Shown: positions 10,117-19,496, numbered from the stretch's first letter. The stretch is 64,000 nt of DNA from DASZUK01 sp963844575 (GCA_963844575.1 CAWJOU010000005.1:930001-994000), one strand, 5' to 3'. Notes: generated by a model not told the origin, from the sequence alone. Numbers and translations are program-made.

Positions 10117-12131
10117 CCCGGCCGACGGAAGGGGTGGGGTACGACTACAGCCGCTGGGACGGCACCCAGGACCACCTCGACCTGGACCCGGACGACCTGC
10201 TGGCCGAGCTGACCGACGACCTCCTGGCCGGCGGCGACCTCGACGACGCCGTGCGCCGGCTCATGCGGAGCGGCCTCGAGACGCCGGCGGGGGAGCGGGT
10301 GATGGGGCTGCGGGAGATGATCGAGCGCCTCCGCCGCCGCCGGGCCGAGATGCTGGCCGAGGGCGACCCGGACGGGGAGCTGGCGCGGCTGTCGGGGGCC
10401 CTGGACGACGTGGTGGGCACCGAGCGGTCGGCCATCGACGACCTGGAGTCCGATGCCCGGAGCTCCAGCGACGAACGTCGCCAGCAGGTCACCGGTGACG
10501 TGGCGGCGGAGAAGCGCATCGCCCTCGACCTGCTGCCCGACGACCTCGCGGGCCGGGTGCGCGGGCTCCAGCACTACGACTTCGTCTCGACGGAAGCCCG
10601 GGAGCGGTTCGAGCAGTTGCTGGACGAGCTGCGCCAGGAGGTGACCGACTCGTACTTCAAGGGAATGTCGGACGCGCTGTCGTCGCCCGATCCCGAGCAG
10701 CTCGCCCGGTTGCGCGACGCGTTCGACGCGTTGAACAAGATGATCGAACAGCGCGAACGCGGCGAACCTCTGGACCCGACGTTCGAGGACTTCATGGAGC
10801 GGTTCGGGGACCTGTTCGGCGGGGCCGAGTCGCTGGACGACCTGCTCGAGCAGCTGGCCGAGCGGATGGCGGCGGCCGAGGCGATGTGGCAGTCCCTCTC
10901 GCCCGAACAGCGGGACCAGCTCCGGCAGCTCGCCGACTCCCTACTGGAGGACATGGACCTGCGGTGGCAGGTGGAACGCCTCGCCGGGAACCTGCAGCGG
11001 GCGGTCCCTGACGCCGGTTGGGGCCAGGGCTATGGGTTCACCGGTGACGCGCCGATGGGCCTCGGCCAGGCCACCGACATGACCGCCCAACTCGGCCAGC
11101 TCGACCGGATCGAGGACGTGCTGCAGTCGGCCACCGCCGCATCGTCGCTGTCGGAGATCGACCTCGACGACGTCGCCCGCTATCTCGGTGACGACGCGGC
11201 CCGCTCCCTCGACCGCCTCGCCCGGTTGACCCGCGACCTGGCCGAGGCCGGGCTGATCGAGAACCGCGGCGGGCGGACCGAGCTGACGCCCCAGGGCGTC
11301 CGACGGCTGGGCCAGCGGGCCCTCTCCGACCTCTTCTCCCAGATGGCTCGCGACCGGTTGGGCGACCACCAGGCCACCTGGTCGGGGACCGGCCACGACC
11401 GGGAGGAGACGACGAAGCCGTACGAGTACGGCGACCCGTTCAACCTCCACCTGACGCAGACCGTCCACAACGCGGTCCGCCGCGCCGGGGCCGGCGTGCC
11501 TGTACGGCTGGCCCCCGAGGACTTCGAGGTCGTCGAGACCGAGGCGCTGACCCGGTCGGCGACCGTCCTGCTCGTCGACCTGTCGATGTCGATGCCCATG
11601 CGAGACAACTTCGTCCCGGCGAAGAAGATGGCGATGGCCCTGCACACGCTGATCTCCAGCCGGTTCCCCCGGGACTACCTCGGCATCATCGGCTTCTCGG
11701 AGGTCGCCCGCGAGATCAAGCCCGAGGATCTCCCGACGGCCATGTGGGACTACGTCTACGGCACGAACCTCCAGCACGGCCTGCTGCTCGCCCGCAAGCT
11801 GCTCGCCCACCAGCACGGGACGAAGCAGATCATCGTCGTCACCGACGGCGAGCCGACCGCCCACATCGACGACGCCGGCGACGTGCACTTCCGGTACCCG
11901 CCGGAGCCCGAGACGTTGCGGCGCACGATGGCCGAGGTCGTCCACTGCACGCGCTCGCGGATCACGATCAACGTCTTTGCCCTGGACATCGAGCGGACGC
12001 AGTTCCCCTTCGTCGAGCAGATCGCTCGGATCAACGGTGGCCGGACGTTCTCGACCACCCCCGACGCGCTCGGCGGCTACGTCCTCGTCGACTTCTTGAC
12101 CCACCGCCGCGTCCTGCGTCCGGCCGGCTGA
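10113..12131 (+). CDS. VWA-domain protein, partner of the MoxR-like ATPase
   Basis: The 672-residue protein has a long, charged, helix-rich N-terminal region (about 1-420) with coiled-coil character, and a C-terminal VWA domain starting near residue 470. The metal-ion site motif DLSMSMPM (DxSxS) follows VLLVDL, and a conserved VVTDGEPTAH motif closes the site. There is no signal peptide, so it is cytoplasmic. With the upstream AAA+ ATPase it forms a MoxR-VWA pair whose usual role is ATP-driven remodelling or maturation of a client. The client is not evident from the neighbours. Confidence 0.88.
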   Translation: MTRPTEGVGYDYSRWDGTQDHLDLDPDDLLAELTDDLLAGGDLDDAVRRLMRSGLETPAGERVMGLREMIERLRRRRAEMLAEGDPDGELARLSGALDDVVGTERSAIDDLESDARSSSDERRQQVTGDVAAEKRIALDLLPDDLAGRVRGLQHYDFVSTEARERFEQLLDELRQEVTDSYFKGMSDALSSPDPEQLARLRDAFDALNKMIEQRERGEPLDPTFEDFMERFGDLFGGAESLDDLLEQLAERMAAAEAMWQSLSPEQRDQLRQLADSLLEDMDLRWQVERLAGNLQRAVPDAGWGQGYGFTGDAPMGLGQATDMTAQLGQLDRIEDVLQSATAASSLSEIDLDDVARYLGDDAARSLDRLARLTRDLAEAGLIENRGGRTELTPQGVRRLGQRALSDLFSQMARDRLGDHQATWSGTGHDREETTKPYEYGDPFNLHLTQTVHNAVRRAGAGVPVRLAPEDFEVVETEALTRSATVLLVDLSMSMPMRDNFVPAKKMAMALHTLISSRFPRDYLGIIGFSEVAREIKPEDLPTAMWDYVYGTNLQHGLLLARKLLAHQHGTKQIIVVTDGEPTAHIDDAGDVHFRYPPEPETLRRTMAEVVHCTRSRITINVFALDIERTQFPFVEQIARINGGRTFSTTPDALGGYVLVDFLTHRRVLRPAG

Positions 12132-12300
12132 GGCCCGTCCGGCGCCCCGCCGGGCCGTCCCGCGCCGCCGTCGGATAGGGCCCGTTCCGAATCGTTACGG
12201 GCGTTCACGCTTTTTCCACTTGCGCTCCTCGACGACATGGAGGAAGATAACACCGTTGTAGTTACATCGGTGCCACACAGTGGTGAGGGGAGGCGAACCC

Positions 12301-12585
12301 GTGGACGTCGTTTCATTGCTCTACGGTCGCCAAGAGCGCAGTTGGCAGGCTCAGGCCAACTGCATGGGCGTCGACCCGGACCTGTTCTTTCCTGAGCGTG
12401 GGGCGTCGACCCGGGAGGCCAAGGAGGTCTGTCGGGGTTGCGTCGTCCGTGAGGACTGCTTGGAGTATGCCCTGGCCAACGGCGAGAAGTTCGGCATCTG
12501 GGGTGGGATGAGCGAGCGCGAACGTCGCCGCATCCGCCGCCAGCGGGCCGTGCTGCGCCGGGCCGCGGTCGCCAGCGCCAGCTGA
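12301..12585 (+). CDS. WhiB-family iron-sulfur regulator (WhiB2/WhmD-like)
   Basis: The 94-residue protein has the four WhiB cysteines (ANCMGVD, VCRGCVVREDC) that hold a [4Fe-4S] cluster, the GIWGG turn, and the basic tail SERERRRIRRQRAVLRR. The combination FFPERGASTREAKEVC...CLEYALANGEKFGIWGG resembles WhiB2/WhmD, which governs septation and cell division in actinobacteria; that role is inference. GTG at 12301 follows the ribosome site AGGGGAGG. The long spacer from the preceding gene indicates its own promoter. Confidence 0.9.
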   Translation: MDVVSLLYGRQERSWQAQANCMGVDPDLFFPERGASTREAKEVCRGCVVREDCLEYALANGEKFGIWGGMSERERRRIRRQRAVLRRAAVASAS

Positions 12586-12600
12586 CCCGGGACCTGATCG

Positions 12601-13473
12601 TCAGCCCGGTCGGAGCGAACGGTCGGCCAGCCGGGCCTCGATCGTGGCCTCCGGACGGAGGTCCAACTCGGGCCAGCGACGGGCAGGCACCTGATCGAGG
12701 ACGGCCGCCGGTACGAGGCCGACGACCTCGCTGCCGGTGATCGACGCGTCGGTGCCGTCCAGCAACTCGGCCACCTGGTCGTAGACGTCGGCCGGCCCGA
12801 CGTCGAGCGGCCGGACGAGGTTGCACGAGACCTGGAACGTCCCGGCCAGGTCGAGGCCGAGCGCCCGGACGGCCGGGCCCCGGATGGCCGCCGCCACCGA
12901 TCGGACCAGCCCGTGGTCGCCACCGGTGAGCCACAGGTTGTAGGCGACGAGGACCGGCCGGGCCCCGACCGCGCAGCCGCCGGCCGTCGGGTGCGGGACC
13001 GGGGGCCCGGTGTCCGGCCGGAGCGAGCCGAACGCGTCTCGCCGGATGGCCGGCAGCGTACGGGCCGGCCCGTCGGTCAGCGGTCCGTAGAGGAAGCACG
13101 GGAGCGACAGCGCCGTCCCCGCCCATTCGGCGAAGCGGTCGCGAGCGGCGATCGCCGGGGCCAGCTCGTCGGCGGGACGCAGCTCGTCCGCCGGACCAGG
13201 GGGGAGCGGCACGAACGGGACGACGTCGACCACCCCGATCCTCGGATGGCGACCGTCGTGACCGGTGAGGTCGAGCCGGGCGACCGCGGTCGCCGTCAGG
13301 CTTCGAGCGGCCTGTTCGACCGCCGAGGCTAGGCCGCCGAGGGTGAAGACCGATCGGTGGTGGTCGGGGTCCCGGTGAACGTCGAGCAGGACGTCATCAC
13401 AGGCGGCCGCCAGCGCTCCGAGCAGCTTGAGGTCCCGGCCTTCGCTGACGTTGACCACGCATTCCAGGGTCAC
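12601..13473 (-). CDS. Glutamate formimidoyltransferase-like protein
   Basis: The 290-residue protein matches the formiminotransferase domain of FtcD. It begins ECVVNVSEGRDL, has the catalytic-region motif GHDGRHPRIGVVDVVPFVP, and a second subdomain with VAYNLWLTGGD and VSCNLVRPLDVGPADVYD. In histidine breakdown such enzymes move a formimino group from formiminoglutamate to tetrahydrofolate. No other hut gene is nearby, and stand-alone members may act on other folate adducts. It lies between two WhiB genes and ends 15 bases from the convergent whiB2-like gene. Confidence 0.85.
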   Translation of the reverse strand: MTLECVVNVSEGRDLKLLGALAAACDDVLLDVHRDPDHHRSVFTLGGLASAVEQAARSLTATAVARLDLTGHDGRHPRIGVVDVVPFVPLPPGPADELRPADELAPAIAARDRFAEWAGTALSLPCFLYGPLTDGPARTLPAIRRDAFGSLRPDTGPPVPHPTAGGCAVGARPVLVAYNLWLTGGDHGLVRSVAAAIRGPAVRALGLDLAGTFQVSCNLVRPLDVGPADVYDQVAELLDGTDASITGSEVVGLVPAAVLDQVPARRWPELDLRPEATIEARLADRSLRPG

Positions 13474-13527
13474 CGTGCCTTCGGACAGTGGCCTGGCGGG
13501 CGGCCCAGTCGGACCCCCGAACGCGGC

Positions 13528-13773
13528 TCAGGCGGAGATGGCGGGAGCGGCGACCCGGCGACGGCGCAGGATACGACGGCGCTCACGCTCCGACCGGCCT
13601 CCCCAGACGCCATGATCGATCCGGTTGACGAGGGCATACTCTAGGCATGCTTCCGCCACCGGGCAGTCGGCGCAGATGCGCTGCGCGGACTGCACGCCCA
13701 ACCCGTCGCTCGGGAAGAAGACAGCCGGAGCGACTTCCCGGCACTTGCCTTCGGCCATCCAGTCGGTGTTCAT
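13528..13773 (-). CDS. WhiB-family iron-sulfur regulator (second copy)
   Basis: The 81-residue product has the WhiB cysteine set (GKCREVAPAVFFP, ICADCPVAEACLEYALV), the GVWGG turn and a basic tail RSERERRRILRRRR. Its start is ATG 13773, preceded by AAGGGAG. It differs from the WhiB at 12301 in lacking the STREAK segment, so it is a paralogue of a different subgroup. Its promoter lies in the roughly 70 bases shared with the divergent HtrA-type gene. Confidence 0.88.
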   Translation of the reverse strand: MNTDWMAEGKCREVAPAVFFPSDGLGVQSAQRICADCPVAEACLEYALVNRIDHGVWGGRSERERRRILRRRRVAAPAISA

Positions 13774-13840
13774 CGGCGTGCTCCCTTCTTGCGGGCAAGT
13801 GTAGTCACGGAATCGCAACGAAAGCCCGTCCAGGCCGACA

Positions 13841-14045
13841 TTGACGAAATCCTTATCTTCGGCCGCGGACGGCCCACCGCCCGATCCGTCACCGCCCGAT
13901 CCACCGCCCGATCCGCCGGCCGGCGGGCCCCCGGCCGGCGAGCGGTTCGCCCTGGCCAGTCCCGGGCCCCCCGGCGCCGTACACCCCTGCCCCGTACGCC
14001 GCCCCGCCGTACGGCCCCCCGCCGTACGGGCCCCCGCCGTACGGG
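13841..14045 (+). other. Probable frameshifted N-terminal region of the HtrA protease
   Basis: From TTG 13841 a frame reads MTKSLSSAADGPPPDPSPPD and on through a Pro-rich stretch to ...LASPGPP. After the C6 run at 13967-13972 the coding-like sequence continues in the protease frame as PAPYTPAPYAAPPYGPPPYG and joins the ATG at 14046. One base fewer in that run would fuse them into a typical Pro/Tyr/Gly-rich cytoplasmic tail. The protease frame itself has no start codon between the stop near 13843 and 14046. Confidence 0.6.
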
Positions 14046-15266
14046 ATGGCCGCCTGGTCACCGGCCCCGCCGCCCCAACGGGTGGTCCAGACGCTCACCC
14101 GCCGGAACTGGGTCTGGGTCGTCGGCGTCACCGCGGTCGTCGCCGCGCTGGTCGGTGCCGGCGTCGGACTCTGGGTGGGCTTCGACCGGCAGCAAACGGT
14201 CGTCGAGAAGTACTTTCCGAACCGCAGCGTGCTCGCCCACCCGACGGACGTCCAGAGCGTGCTCGCCAAGGTCGAGCCGGCGGTCGTCTCGATCGACACG
14301 ACCCAGTTCACGGGTGGGACAGCCTCCGGCGGGACAGGCAGCGGCGAGGTCGAGGGCGCGGGCACCGGCATGATCCTCACGCCGGACGGCGAGGTGCTGA
14401 CGAACAACCACGTCGTCGCCGGGGCCAGCACGGTCACGGTGACGCTGTTCGGGCAGACTAAGGCCCTCAGCGCCCACGTCATCGGGACGGACCCGACACA
14501 GGACGTCGCGCTCGTCCAGATCGACGGCGCGCACGGCCTGCCGACCGTCTCGCTGGGTGACTCGGACAGCACGCAGGTCGGCGACGACGTCGTCGCCATC
14601 GGCAACGCGTTGGCCCTCCAGGGTGGTCCGACGGTCACCGAGGGCATCGTCTCGGCCGTCGGACGCTCGTTGTCGGCCCGCTCGGACGTCTCCGGCGCCG
14701 ACGAGCATCTCTCCGGCCTGCTCCAGACGGACGCCCCGATCAACCCGGGCAACTCTGGCGGCCCGCTCGTCGACTCCGACGCCCAGGTCGTCGGTATGAA
14801 CACCGCGGTAGCCCAGAGCGCCGGTGGCAACGCACCGGCCCAGGACATCGGGTTCGCCATCGCCATCAACACGATCAAGCCGCTGCTCCCCGGGCTCCTG
14901 ACCGGTGGCACCGGCGGCACCGGGGCGGCCAACCAAGGCGGCGGCGGCACCGGTGGCACGGCGGCGAACGCCGCGTACCTGGGCGTCGTCGTCGAGAACG
15001 TGACAGCGACAACCGCCCGGGCTCAGGGCCTGTCGACGACGTCCGGTGCGCTGGTCGTCGGCCTCGCCAAGGGTGGGCCGGCCGCCGACGCCGGTATCCG
15101 CGCCGGCGACGTGATCGTCGCCGTCGACGGCGCCGCGGTGGCCGATGTGGCGGCGCTCGTCAAGAACCTGGCGACGCACTCGCCCGGTGACACTGTCAGG
15201 ATCGGGGTCGACCGCGGTGGGCGACGGTCGACGCTCCCGGTCACGCTGACCGCCGCGCCGGGCTGA
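14046..15266 (+). CDS. HtrA/DegP-type S1C serine protease with PDZ domain
   Basis: The protein has one membrane helix near its N-terminus (WVWVVGVTAVVAALVGAGVG), then an extracytoplasmic trypsin-like domain with the full triad: His in NNHVVAG, Asp in TQDVALVQID, Ser in NPGNSGGPLV. A Gly/Thr-rich linker leads to a C-terminal PDZ domain (YLGVVVENV...GIRAGDVIVAVDG). HtrA proteins degrade or refold damaged envelope proteins. The ATG at 14046 gives 406 residues; the true start is probably upstream behind a one-base frameshift. It is divergent from a WhiB gene. Confidence 0.92.
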   Translation: MAAWSPAPPPQRVVQTLTRRNWVWVVGVTAVVAALVGAGVGLWVGFDRQQTVVEKYFPNRSVLAHPTDVQSVLAKVEPAVVSIDTTQFTGGTASGGTGSGEVEGAGTGMILTPDGEVLTNNHVVAGASTVTVTLFGQTKALSAHVIGTDPTQDVALVQIDGAHGLPTVSLGDSDSTQVGDDVVAIGNALALQGGPTVTEGIVSAVGRSLSARSDVSGADEHLSGLLQTDAPINPGNSGGPLVDSDAQVVGMNTAVAQSAGGNAPAQDIGFAIAINTIKPLLPGLLTGGTGGTGAANQGGGGTGGTAANAAYLGVVVENVTATTARAQGLSTTSGALVVGLAKGGPAADAGIRAGDVIVAVDGAAVADVAALVKNLATHSPGDTVRIGVDRGGRRSTLPVTLTAAPG

Positions 15267-15378
15267 GCGGGTGGGCCGGGCGCCGCTCCGGCCACGAGCG
15301 GACCGCCCCGGTCGCCAGCCGGTACGCTGATCCCCCGTTCGCGCCGTTTCCGGCGCTCCCCGTTCGCCAGGAGGTGCG

Positions 15379-15663
15379 ATGTCCCCGGAGCTCGACGAGA
15401 CGACGACCGAAGAGCCGGTCGAACCGATCGGTCACGTCCGCGTGGTGTACCTCGGCCCCGTCGCGCCTCACTGGGACGTCCAGTCCGACTTCGGTCCGGC
15501 CGACGTCATCGACGCCTTCCGTGACCGGGTGAGGGCCCGCCTGGTCCTGCTCCCGCCGCACGACCCGCAGTTCCGCCGCAACCGCGAGCGCGTCGTGCGC
15601 GACGCCGAGCGAGAGAACCTGACCCTCGACTGGGACCTCGGCTTCCCCGAGGAGACCGAATAG
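15379..15663 (+). CDS. Hypothetical protein (94 aa)
   Basis: The small acidic cytoplasmic protein starts at ATG 15379 behind an excellent ribosome site (AGGAGGTGCG). The core HVRVVYLGPVAPHWDVQSDFG and the motif DPQFRRNRERVVRDAERENL look conserved in style, but I cannot assign a family. It lies 112 bases after the HtrA gene in the same direction, so it may share its transcript or have its own promoter. Confidence 0.7.
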   Translation: MSPELDETTTEEPVEPIGHVRVVYLGPVAPHWDVQSDFGPADVIDAFRDRVRARLVLLPPHDPQFRRNRERVVRDAERENLTLDWDLGFPEETE

Positions 15664-15690
15664 CCGCGTCGCTCGGAGGAGATCGAGCGG

Positions 15691-16998
15691 TCAGTCGCCG
15701 TCGGTGCCCGGCAGGTCGATCCGTTCCAGCCAGAGGCCGGGCGCGTCGACCTCCGCCGGCGTCGGCAGGTGCCGCTCGTCGGACCACAGCCGGGCCAACG
15801 CCGGCTCGCCGGCTCGCTCGACGACGCCGTTGACGAACGCCGTGCCCCGGTCGACCTGGGTGCGGCTGAGGTCGAGGCCGAAGAGGGCGCCAGCCGCCTG
15901 TTCTCCGGTCGTGTCCTGGACGCGGTAGCGGTACCACGCCTCGGCCAGCGCGGCCGGCGACCCGACCAGCGTTCCGGCGACCGACGCGGTGATGTGGTCG
16001 ACGTAGGCGCCGAGGGTCGTCGTCACGGCGATCAACTGCTCGGAGGTCCGTTGTTGGCCCGGTGAGAGCAGGTCGGCGAGGAGCGACTCCGGGTCGGCGA
16101 GGAGGTTCTGGAGCGACTCCATGTCCCCGGCCTCGCCACCCAATCGCTCGGCCAGCCCTTGTTGGGCCGCGGCCGCGCCGGTCGAGGCCTCCTCGAGCAG
16201 GGCGGTGATCCGTGCCGCGACGTGCGGCCGCGAGAGGACGGCGTGGGCGGTCAGCTCGTGAATGCAGACCCATAGTCGGGTCTCGTCCGGCGGCAGGCTC
16301 CAGTCTGCCGCGAACTGGGCGATGTTCTCCGGGACGACCAGGAGCTCCCCGGACCGGGGCCACGGGATCGGCAACGCGTACTGGCCGAGGGTGTGCCGGG
16401 CCAGATGGCCGGCGGCCGACCCGAACTGCATCCCGACGAGGACCGGGCCCATCGTGTTCGCCAGCTGCCCGAGCAGCGCTTCGAGGCCGTCGGAGCCGCC
16501 CAAGCCACCCAGGCCCTCGAGACCACCCAGACCGCTGAGCTGGCCCAGTGGCGACTGGCCAGCGTCCGCCGACCCGGTCGGGTCCGGGGGCTCCTGACTG
16601 CTCGGTCCACCACCGGCCGACGGCTCCGGACCCGTCCCGCCCGCCCGCTGGGCGGCCACGGTCTTCTCGATCAGCGGGCCCCACGCCTCCAGGCACCGCA
16701 GCGCCCAGGCGCCGCGGCCGACCGGGACGAAGGTGGCCGGCTGGCCGTCGGTGCCGACGGGGAGGCCAGTGGCTTCGCCGACGTGCAGCTCGGCCACCCG
16801 GGCCAGCTCTTCGAGGGCGATGCGCTGGAGCGGGTCGGCGTTCACCTCGGGCGCACCGTCGGTGGCGACGTTGTGGGCGAGCGCCTTGGCCGCGTCCAAC
16901 CACGGCGTGGCGCCGGCCTGGGTGCCGATCATCTTCAGCAGGTCACCCAGCAAGCCCTCCAGCGGGTTCCCGCCGCCGGTCGGATCGTTCATGCCCAC
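15691..16998 (-). CDS. DUF2342 family zinc-dependent protease-like protein
   Basis: The 435-residue protein belongs to the actinobacterial DUF2342 family. A zincin HExxH motif is visible in VCIHELTAHAVL (residues about 243-254), preceded by the family strand ELLVVPENIAQFAADWSLP. A Gly/Leu-rich low-complexity segment (SGLGGLEGLGGLGG) lies in the first half. The start is GTG 16998, with ATG 16992 as an alternative. The downstream end faces a small hypothetical gene. It follows a pseudo-protease gene in the same direction with only a 9-base gap, so the two are probably co-expressed. Confidence 0.85.
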   Translation of the reverse strand: MGMNDPTGGGNPLEGLLGDLLKMIGTQAGATPWLDAAKALAHNVATDGAPEVNADPLQRIALEELARVAELHVGEATGLPVGTDGQPATFVPVGRGAWALRCLEAWGPLIEKTVAAQRAGGTGPEPSAGGGPSSQEPPDPTGSADAGQSPLGQLSGLGGLEGLGGLGGSDGLEALLGQLANTMGPVLVGMQFGSAAGHLARHTLGQYALPIPWPRSGELLVVPENIAQFAADWSLPPDETRLWVCIHELTAHAVLSRPHVAARITALLEEASTGAAAAQQGLAERLGGEAGDMESLQNLLADPESLLADLLSPGQQRTSEQLIAVTTTLGAYVDHITASVAGTLVGSPAALAEAWYRYRVQDTTGEQAAGALFGLDLSRTQVDRGTAFVNGVVERAGEPALARLWSDERHLPTPAEVDAPGLWLERIDLPGTDGD

Positions 16999-17007
16999 GT
17001 TCGCATG

Positions 17008-18345
17008 CTATGGCGACGAAGCGAGCGTCACATCGACGTCGAGGGTCGTTCCTTGCCGCTCGACGTCGAGGTCGACGATGCTGGCCGGGCCGAGCACGTA
17101 CAGCCGGGACCGCAGCTCGGCCATCGACCGGACCGGCGCGCCGTCGAGGGAGTCGATGACGTCGCCGGGTTCGAGGGCGTGGGCCGACGGTCCGGTGGCA
17201 CCGACCGCGACGATCTGTGCCCCGCCGGAGACGGCCGCGGCCGTGGTCGTCACGGAACCGGCCGCCGTCACGGTCGTCTTGGTCGAGCTGGCCGGCGCGT
17301 CGCGACCCTTCACGTCGAGCCACCCGTGCTGCACGTACCCGCGCTGGGCCAGCGCATCGGCGACGCCGACGACGAGCTGGGAGGGCAGGAACGCTTCCTC
17401 GCCGTCGCCCGACGCCGGGCGCCCGGTGCTGTCGAGGATGCCGATCACGCGACCTGTCGATTGCAGCAACGCCTCGCCGGGCATGGCGGGGACGGCGGTG
17501 GCGCCGGTCGTCAACGCAGCCAGGCCGGCGGCGTCGCCGCCCTGGATGGCGGTCGCCACCGACTCGATGCTGCCGTCGGCCCACAACGCGGCGTCTGCGT
17601 CCTTGTCGGAACGAGCCGCCAGGGCCATGACCATCACCGAATAGCCGGCTGCGACGGTCGCGTCGTCGGCGAACCGGGCAACCGGCACGTCGGCGTCGAG
17701 GCGGAGGAGCGCTATGTCGGAGCCGCGATCGACGGCGAGCACGGCGGCGCGGACCCGCGTCCCGCTCGCGGTGACCGCCGTGATGGAGCGGACGCCGTCG
17801 ACCGCGTCGGCCGTCGTGACGACGAGCCCTCCGGCGGCGACGGCCACCCCGCAGTCTTCGGCGATACCGCCGCCGTTCGTCGACACCTCGAGGGCGACGA
17901 TCGATTGCTCCGTCGGCCGCGCGGCGGTCGGCACGGCCTTGCAGCAGCCGCTCACCGCGCTGGCTACCGACGGTGGGTCGGCTGTCGAGGATGGCGACGG
18001 CCCGTTCCCGGACCCGGCGTTCGCCAGCAGTAGGACTCCGGCCAGCACGGCCGCCGCCGCACCGACGCCGACGCCGATCGTCGCCAGGTGCCCGTGGCGG
18101 CGGCCGGGATGGCCCGGAGCGGGAGCCGGGAGCATCGGGGCACCGCCGGCCATGCGGCCAGCCCCACCAGCGTCCACGGTCGGCACCTCGGACGGATGGC
18201 GCCAGGCACGGTCCCGCGGGGGGACCCAGCCCTTCGGCGCGGCGTCCTCGTTGTCGTCGAGCGGTCCGCCGGTTGCCCGATCGTCGTCTCTCGCCCCGTC
18301 CGGTTCCGGTCCACCCCCGAAGGGATGTGGGCCTGTAGGGGTCAC
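17008..18345 (-). CDS. Catalytically dead HtrA-like protein with PDZ domain
   Basis: The 445-residue membrane-anchored protein keeps the HtrA layout: a cytoplasmic tail with WVPPRDRAWRHPSEVP, one membrane helix (ATIGVGVGAAAAVLAGVLLL), a trypsin-like double barrel and a C-terminal PDZ (GPSAHALEPGDVIDSLDGAPV). The Asp strand RGSDIALLRLD remains. However, the His motif reads VVTTADAVDGV instead of TNxHVV, and the GNSGGPL serine loop is replaced by AMPGEALLQS. It should therefore bind rather than cut. It lies just upstream of, and is probably co-transcribed with, the DUF2342 zinc protease gene, so an adaptor or substrate-presenting role is possible. Confidence 0.82.
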   Translation of the reverse strand: MTPTGPHPFGGGPEPDGARDDDRATGGPLDDNEDAAPKGWVPPRDRAWRHPSEVPTVDAGGAGRMAGGAPMLPAPAPGHPGRRHGHLATIGVGVGAAAAVLAGVLLLANAGSGNGPSPSSTADPPSVASAVSGCCKAVPTAARPTEQSIVALEVSTNGGGIAEDCGVAVAAGGLVVTTADAVDGVRSITAVTASGTRVRAAVLAVDRGSDIALLRLDADVPVARFADDATVAAGYSVMVMALAARSDKDADAALWADGSIESVATAIQGGDAAGLAALTTGATAVPAMPGEALLQSTGRVIGILDSTGRPASGDGEEAFLPSQLVVGVADALAQRGYVQHGWLDVKGRDAPASSTKTTVTAAGSVTTTAAAVSGGAQIVAVGATGPSAHALEPGDVIDSLDGAPVRSMAELRSRLYVLGPASIVDLDVERQGTTLDVDVTLASSP

Positions 18346-18435
18346 AGGGTCCGAGGTTACCGAGGCTCCGCCCGTCGTTGACGTCGCCCCGGACGACGCC
18401 GACGTCGCCCCCAGCGGTGGACGTCGGCCCCTACC

Positions 18436-19446
18436 ATGAGGCGGATGTCCCGAGACCTCGCCATCGACCTGGGCACGGCGAACACGCTCGTCTACGCCAA
18501 GGGTCGGGGCATCGTCCTCAACGAGCCGACCGTCGTCGCGCTCGACAGCCGGTCCCGCGAGGTGCTCGCCATCGGCGAGGAGGCGTGGCAGATGATCGGC
18601 CGGACGCCCGGCTACATCGTCGCCGTGCGGCCGATGCGCCAGGGCGCGATCACCGACTTCGACATCACCGAACGGATGCTCCAGGTACTACTGCGGCGGG
18701 TCGGCGTCGGTCGGCTCAACCGGCCCCGCGTCCTCATCTGCGTCCCGTCCGCCATCACCCGCGTCGAGCGCCGGGCCGTCAAGGAGGCCGCCCGGCGGGC
18801 CGGCGCGGCGTCGAGCTACCTGATCGAGCAGCCGATGGCCGCCGCCATCGGCGCCGGGCTGGCCATCCACGAACCGGTCGGCAACATGGTCGTCGACGTC
18901 GGCGGCGGCACGTCGGAGACCGCGGTCATCTCGCTCGGCGGCGTCGTCGCCATGCGGGCCATCCGCTGCGGAGGCTTCGATCTCGACACGGCGATCCAGA
19001 CGTATGTCCGTACCGTCCACGGCGTCGCCATCGGCGAGCGGACGGCCGAGGCCATCAAGCTGGCCATCGGCTCGGCCCACACGTACGCCGGCGAGCAGCA
19101 CGCCGAGGTCCGCGGCCGCGAGATCGTCACCGGCATGCCCAAGACCGTCCTGCTTTCGCCCGCCGAGGTCCGCGTCGCCGTCGAGGAGCACGTCGCCCAG
19201 ATCGTCGACGCCGCGGTCACCTGTCTCGGCGACGCCCCGCCCGAGCTGGCCCAGGACATCATCTTCCAGGGCATCCACCTCGTCGGTGGCGGCTCCCTGC
19301 TGCGGGGCATGAACCAGCGGCTGGCCGACGGGACCGCGGTGCCCGTGCACCTCGTCGACACGCCGCTCGAATGCGTCGCCCTCGGCGCCGGCCACTGCAT
19401 CGAGTCGTTCGAGCGGCTCAACTCGCTCTTCGCGTCGACCGATTGA
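18436..19446 (+). CDS. mreB: MreB/Mbl rod-shape actin homologue
   Basis: The 336-residue actin-fold ATPase shows phosphate-1 motif AIDLGTANTLVYAKGRGIVLN, connect motif IEQPMAAAIGAGL, phosphate-2 MVVDVGGGTSETAVISLGG and the adenosine motif GIHLVGGGSLLRGM. MreB filaments under the membrane guide cell-wall synthesis. mreC, mreD and rodA are not adjacent, so it may be a stand-alone paralogue. Start ATG 18436 is used; ATG 18445 (MSRDLAIDLG) is as likely. It is divergent from the HtrA-like gene. Confidence 0.92.
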   Translation: MRRMSRDLAIDLGTANTLVYAKGRGIVLNEPTVVALDSRSREVLAIGEEAWQMIGRTPGYIVAVRPMRQGAITDFDITERMLQVLLRRVGVGRLNRPRVLICVPSAITRVERRAVKEAARRAGAASSYLIEQPMAAAIGAGLAIHEPVGNMVVDVGGGTSETAVISLGGVVAMRAIRCGGFDLDTAIQTYVRTVHGVAIGERTAEAIKLAIGSAHTYAGEQHAEVRGREIVTGMPKTVLLSPAEVRVAVEEHVAQIVDAAVTCLGDAPPELAQDIIFQGIHLVGGGSLLRGMNQRLADGTAVPVHLVDTPLECVALGAGHCIESFERLNSLFASTD

Positions 19447-19467
19447 CCGGGTGACTGGCTGACCGAC

Positions 19468-19496
19468 TGACCGGCGACGGGCCCGACCGCCGGTCA
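19468..19496. terminator. Bidirectional hairpin terminator between convergent genes
   Basis: A perfect 9-base-pair inverted repeat, TGACCGGCG and CGCCGGTCA, at 19468-19476 and 19488-19496 encloses an 11-base loop. It lies between the mreB stop and the stop codon of the convergent HEAT-repeat gene. There is no T tract, which is common for GC-rich actinobacteria. Confidence 0.55.
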
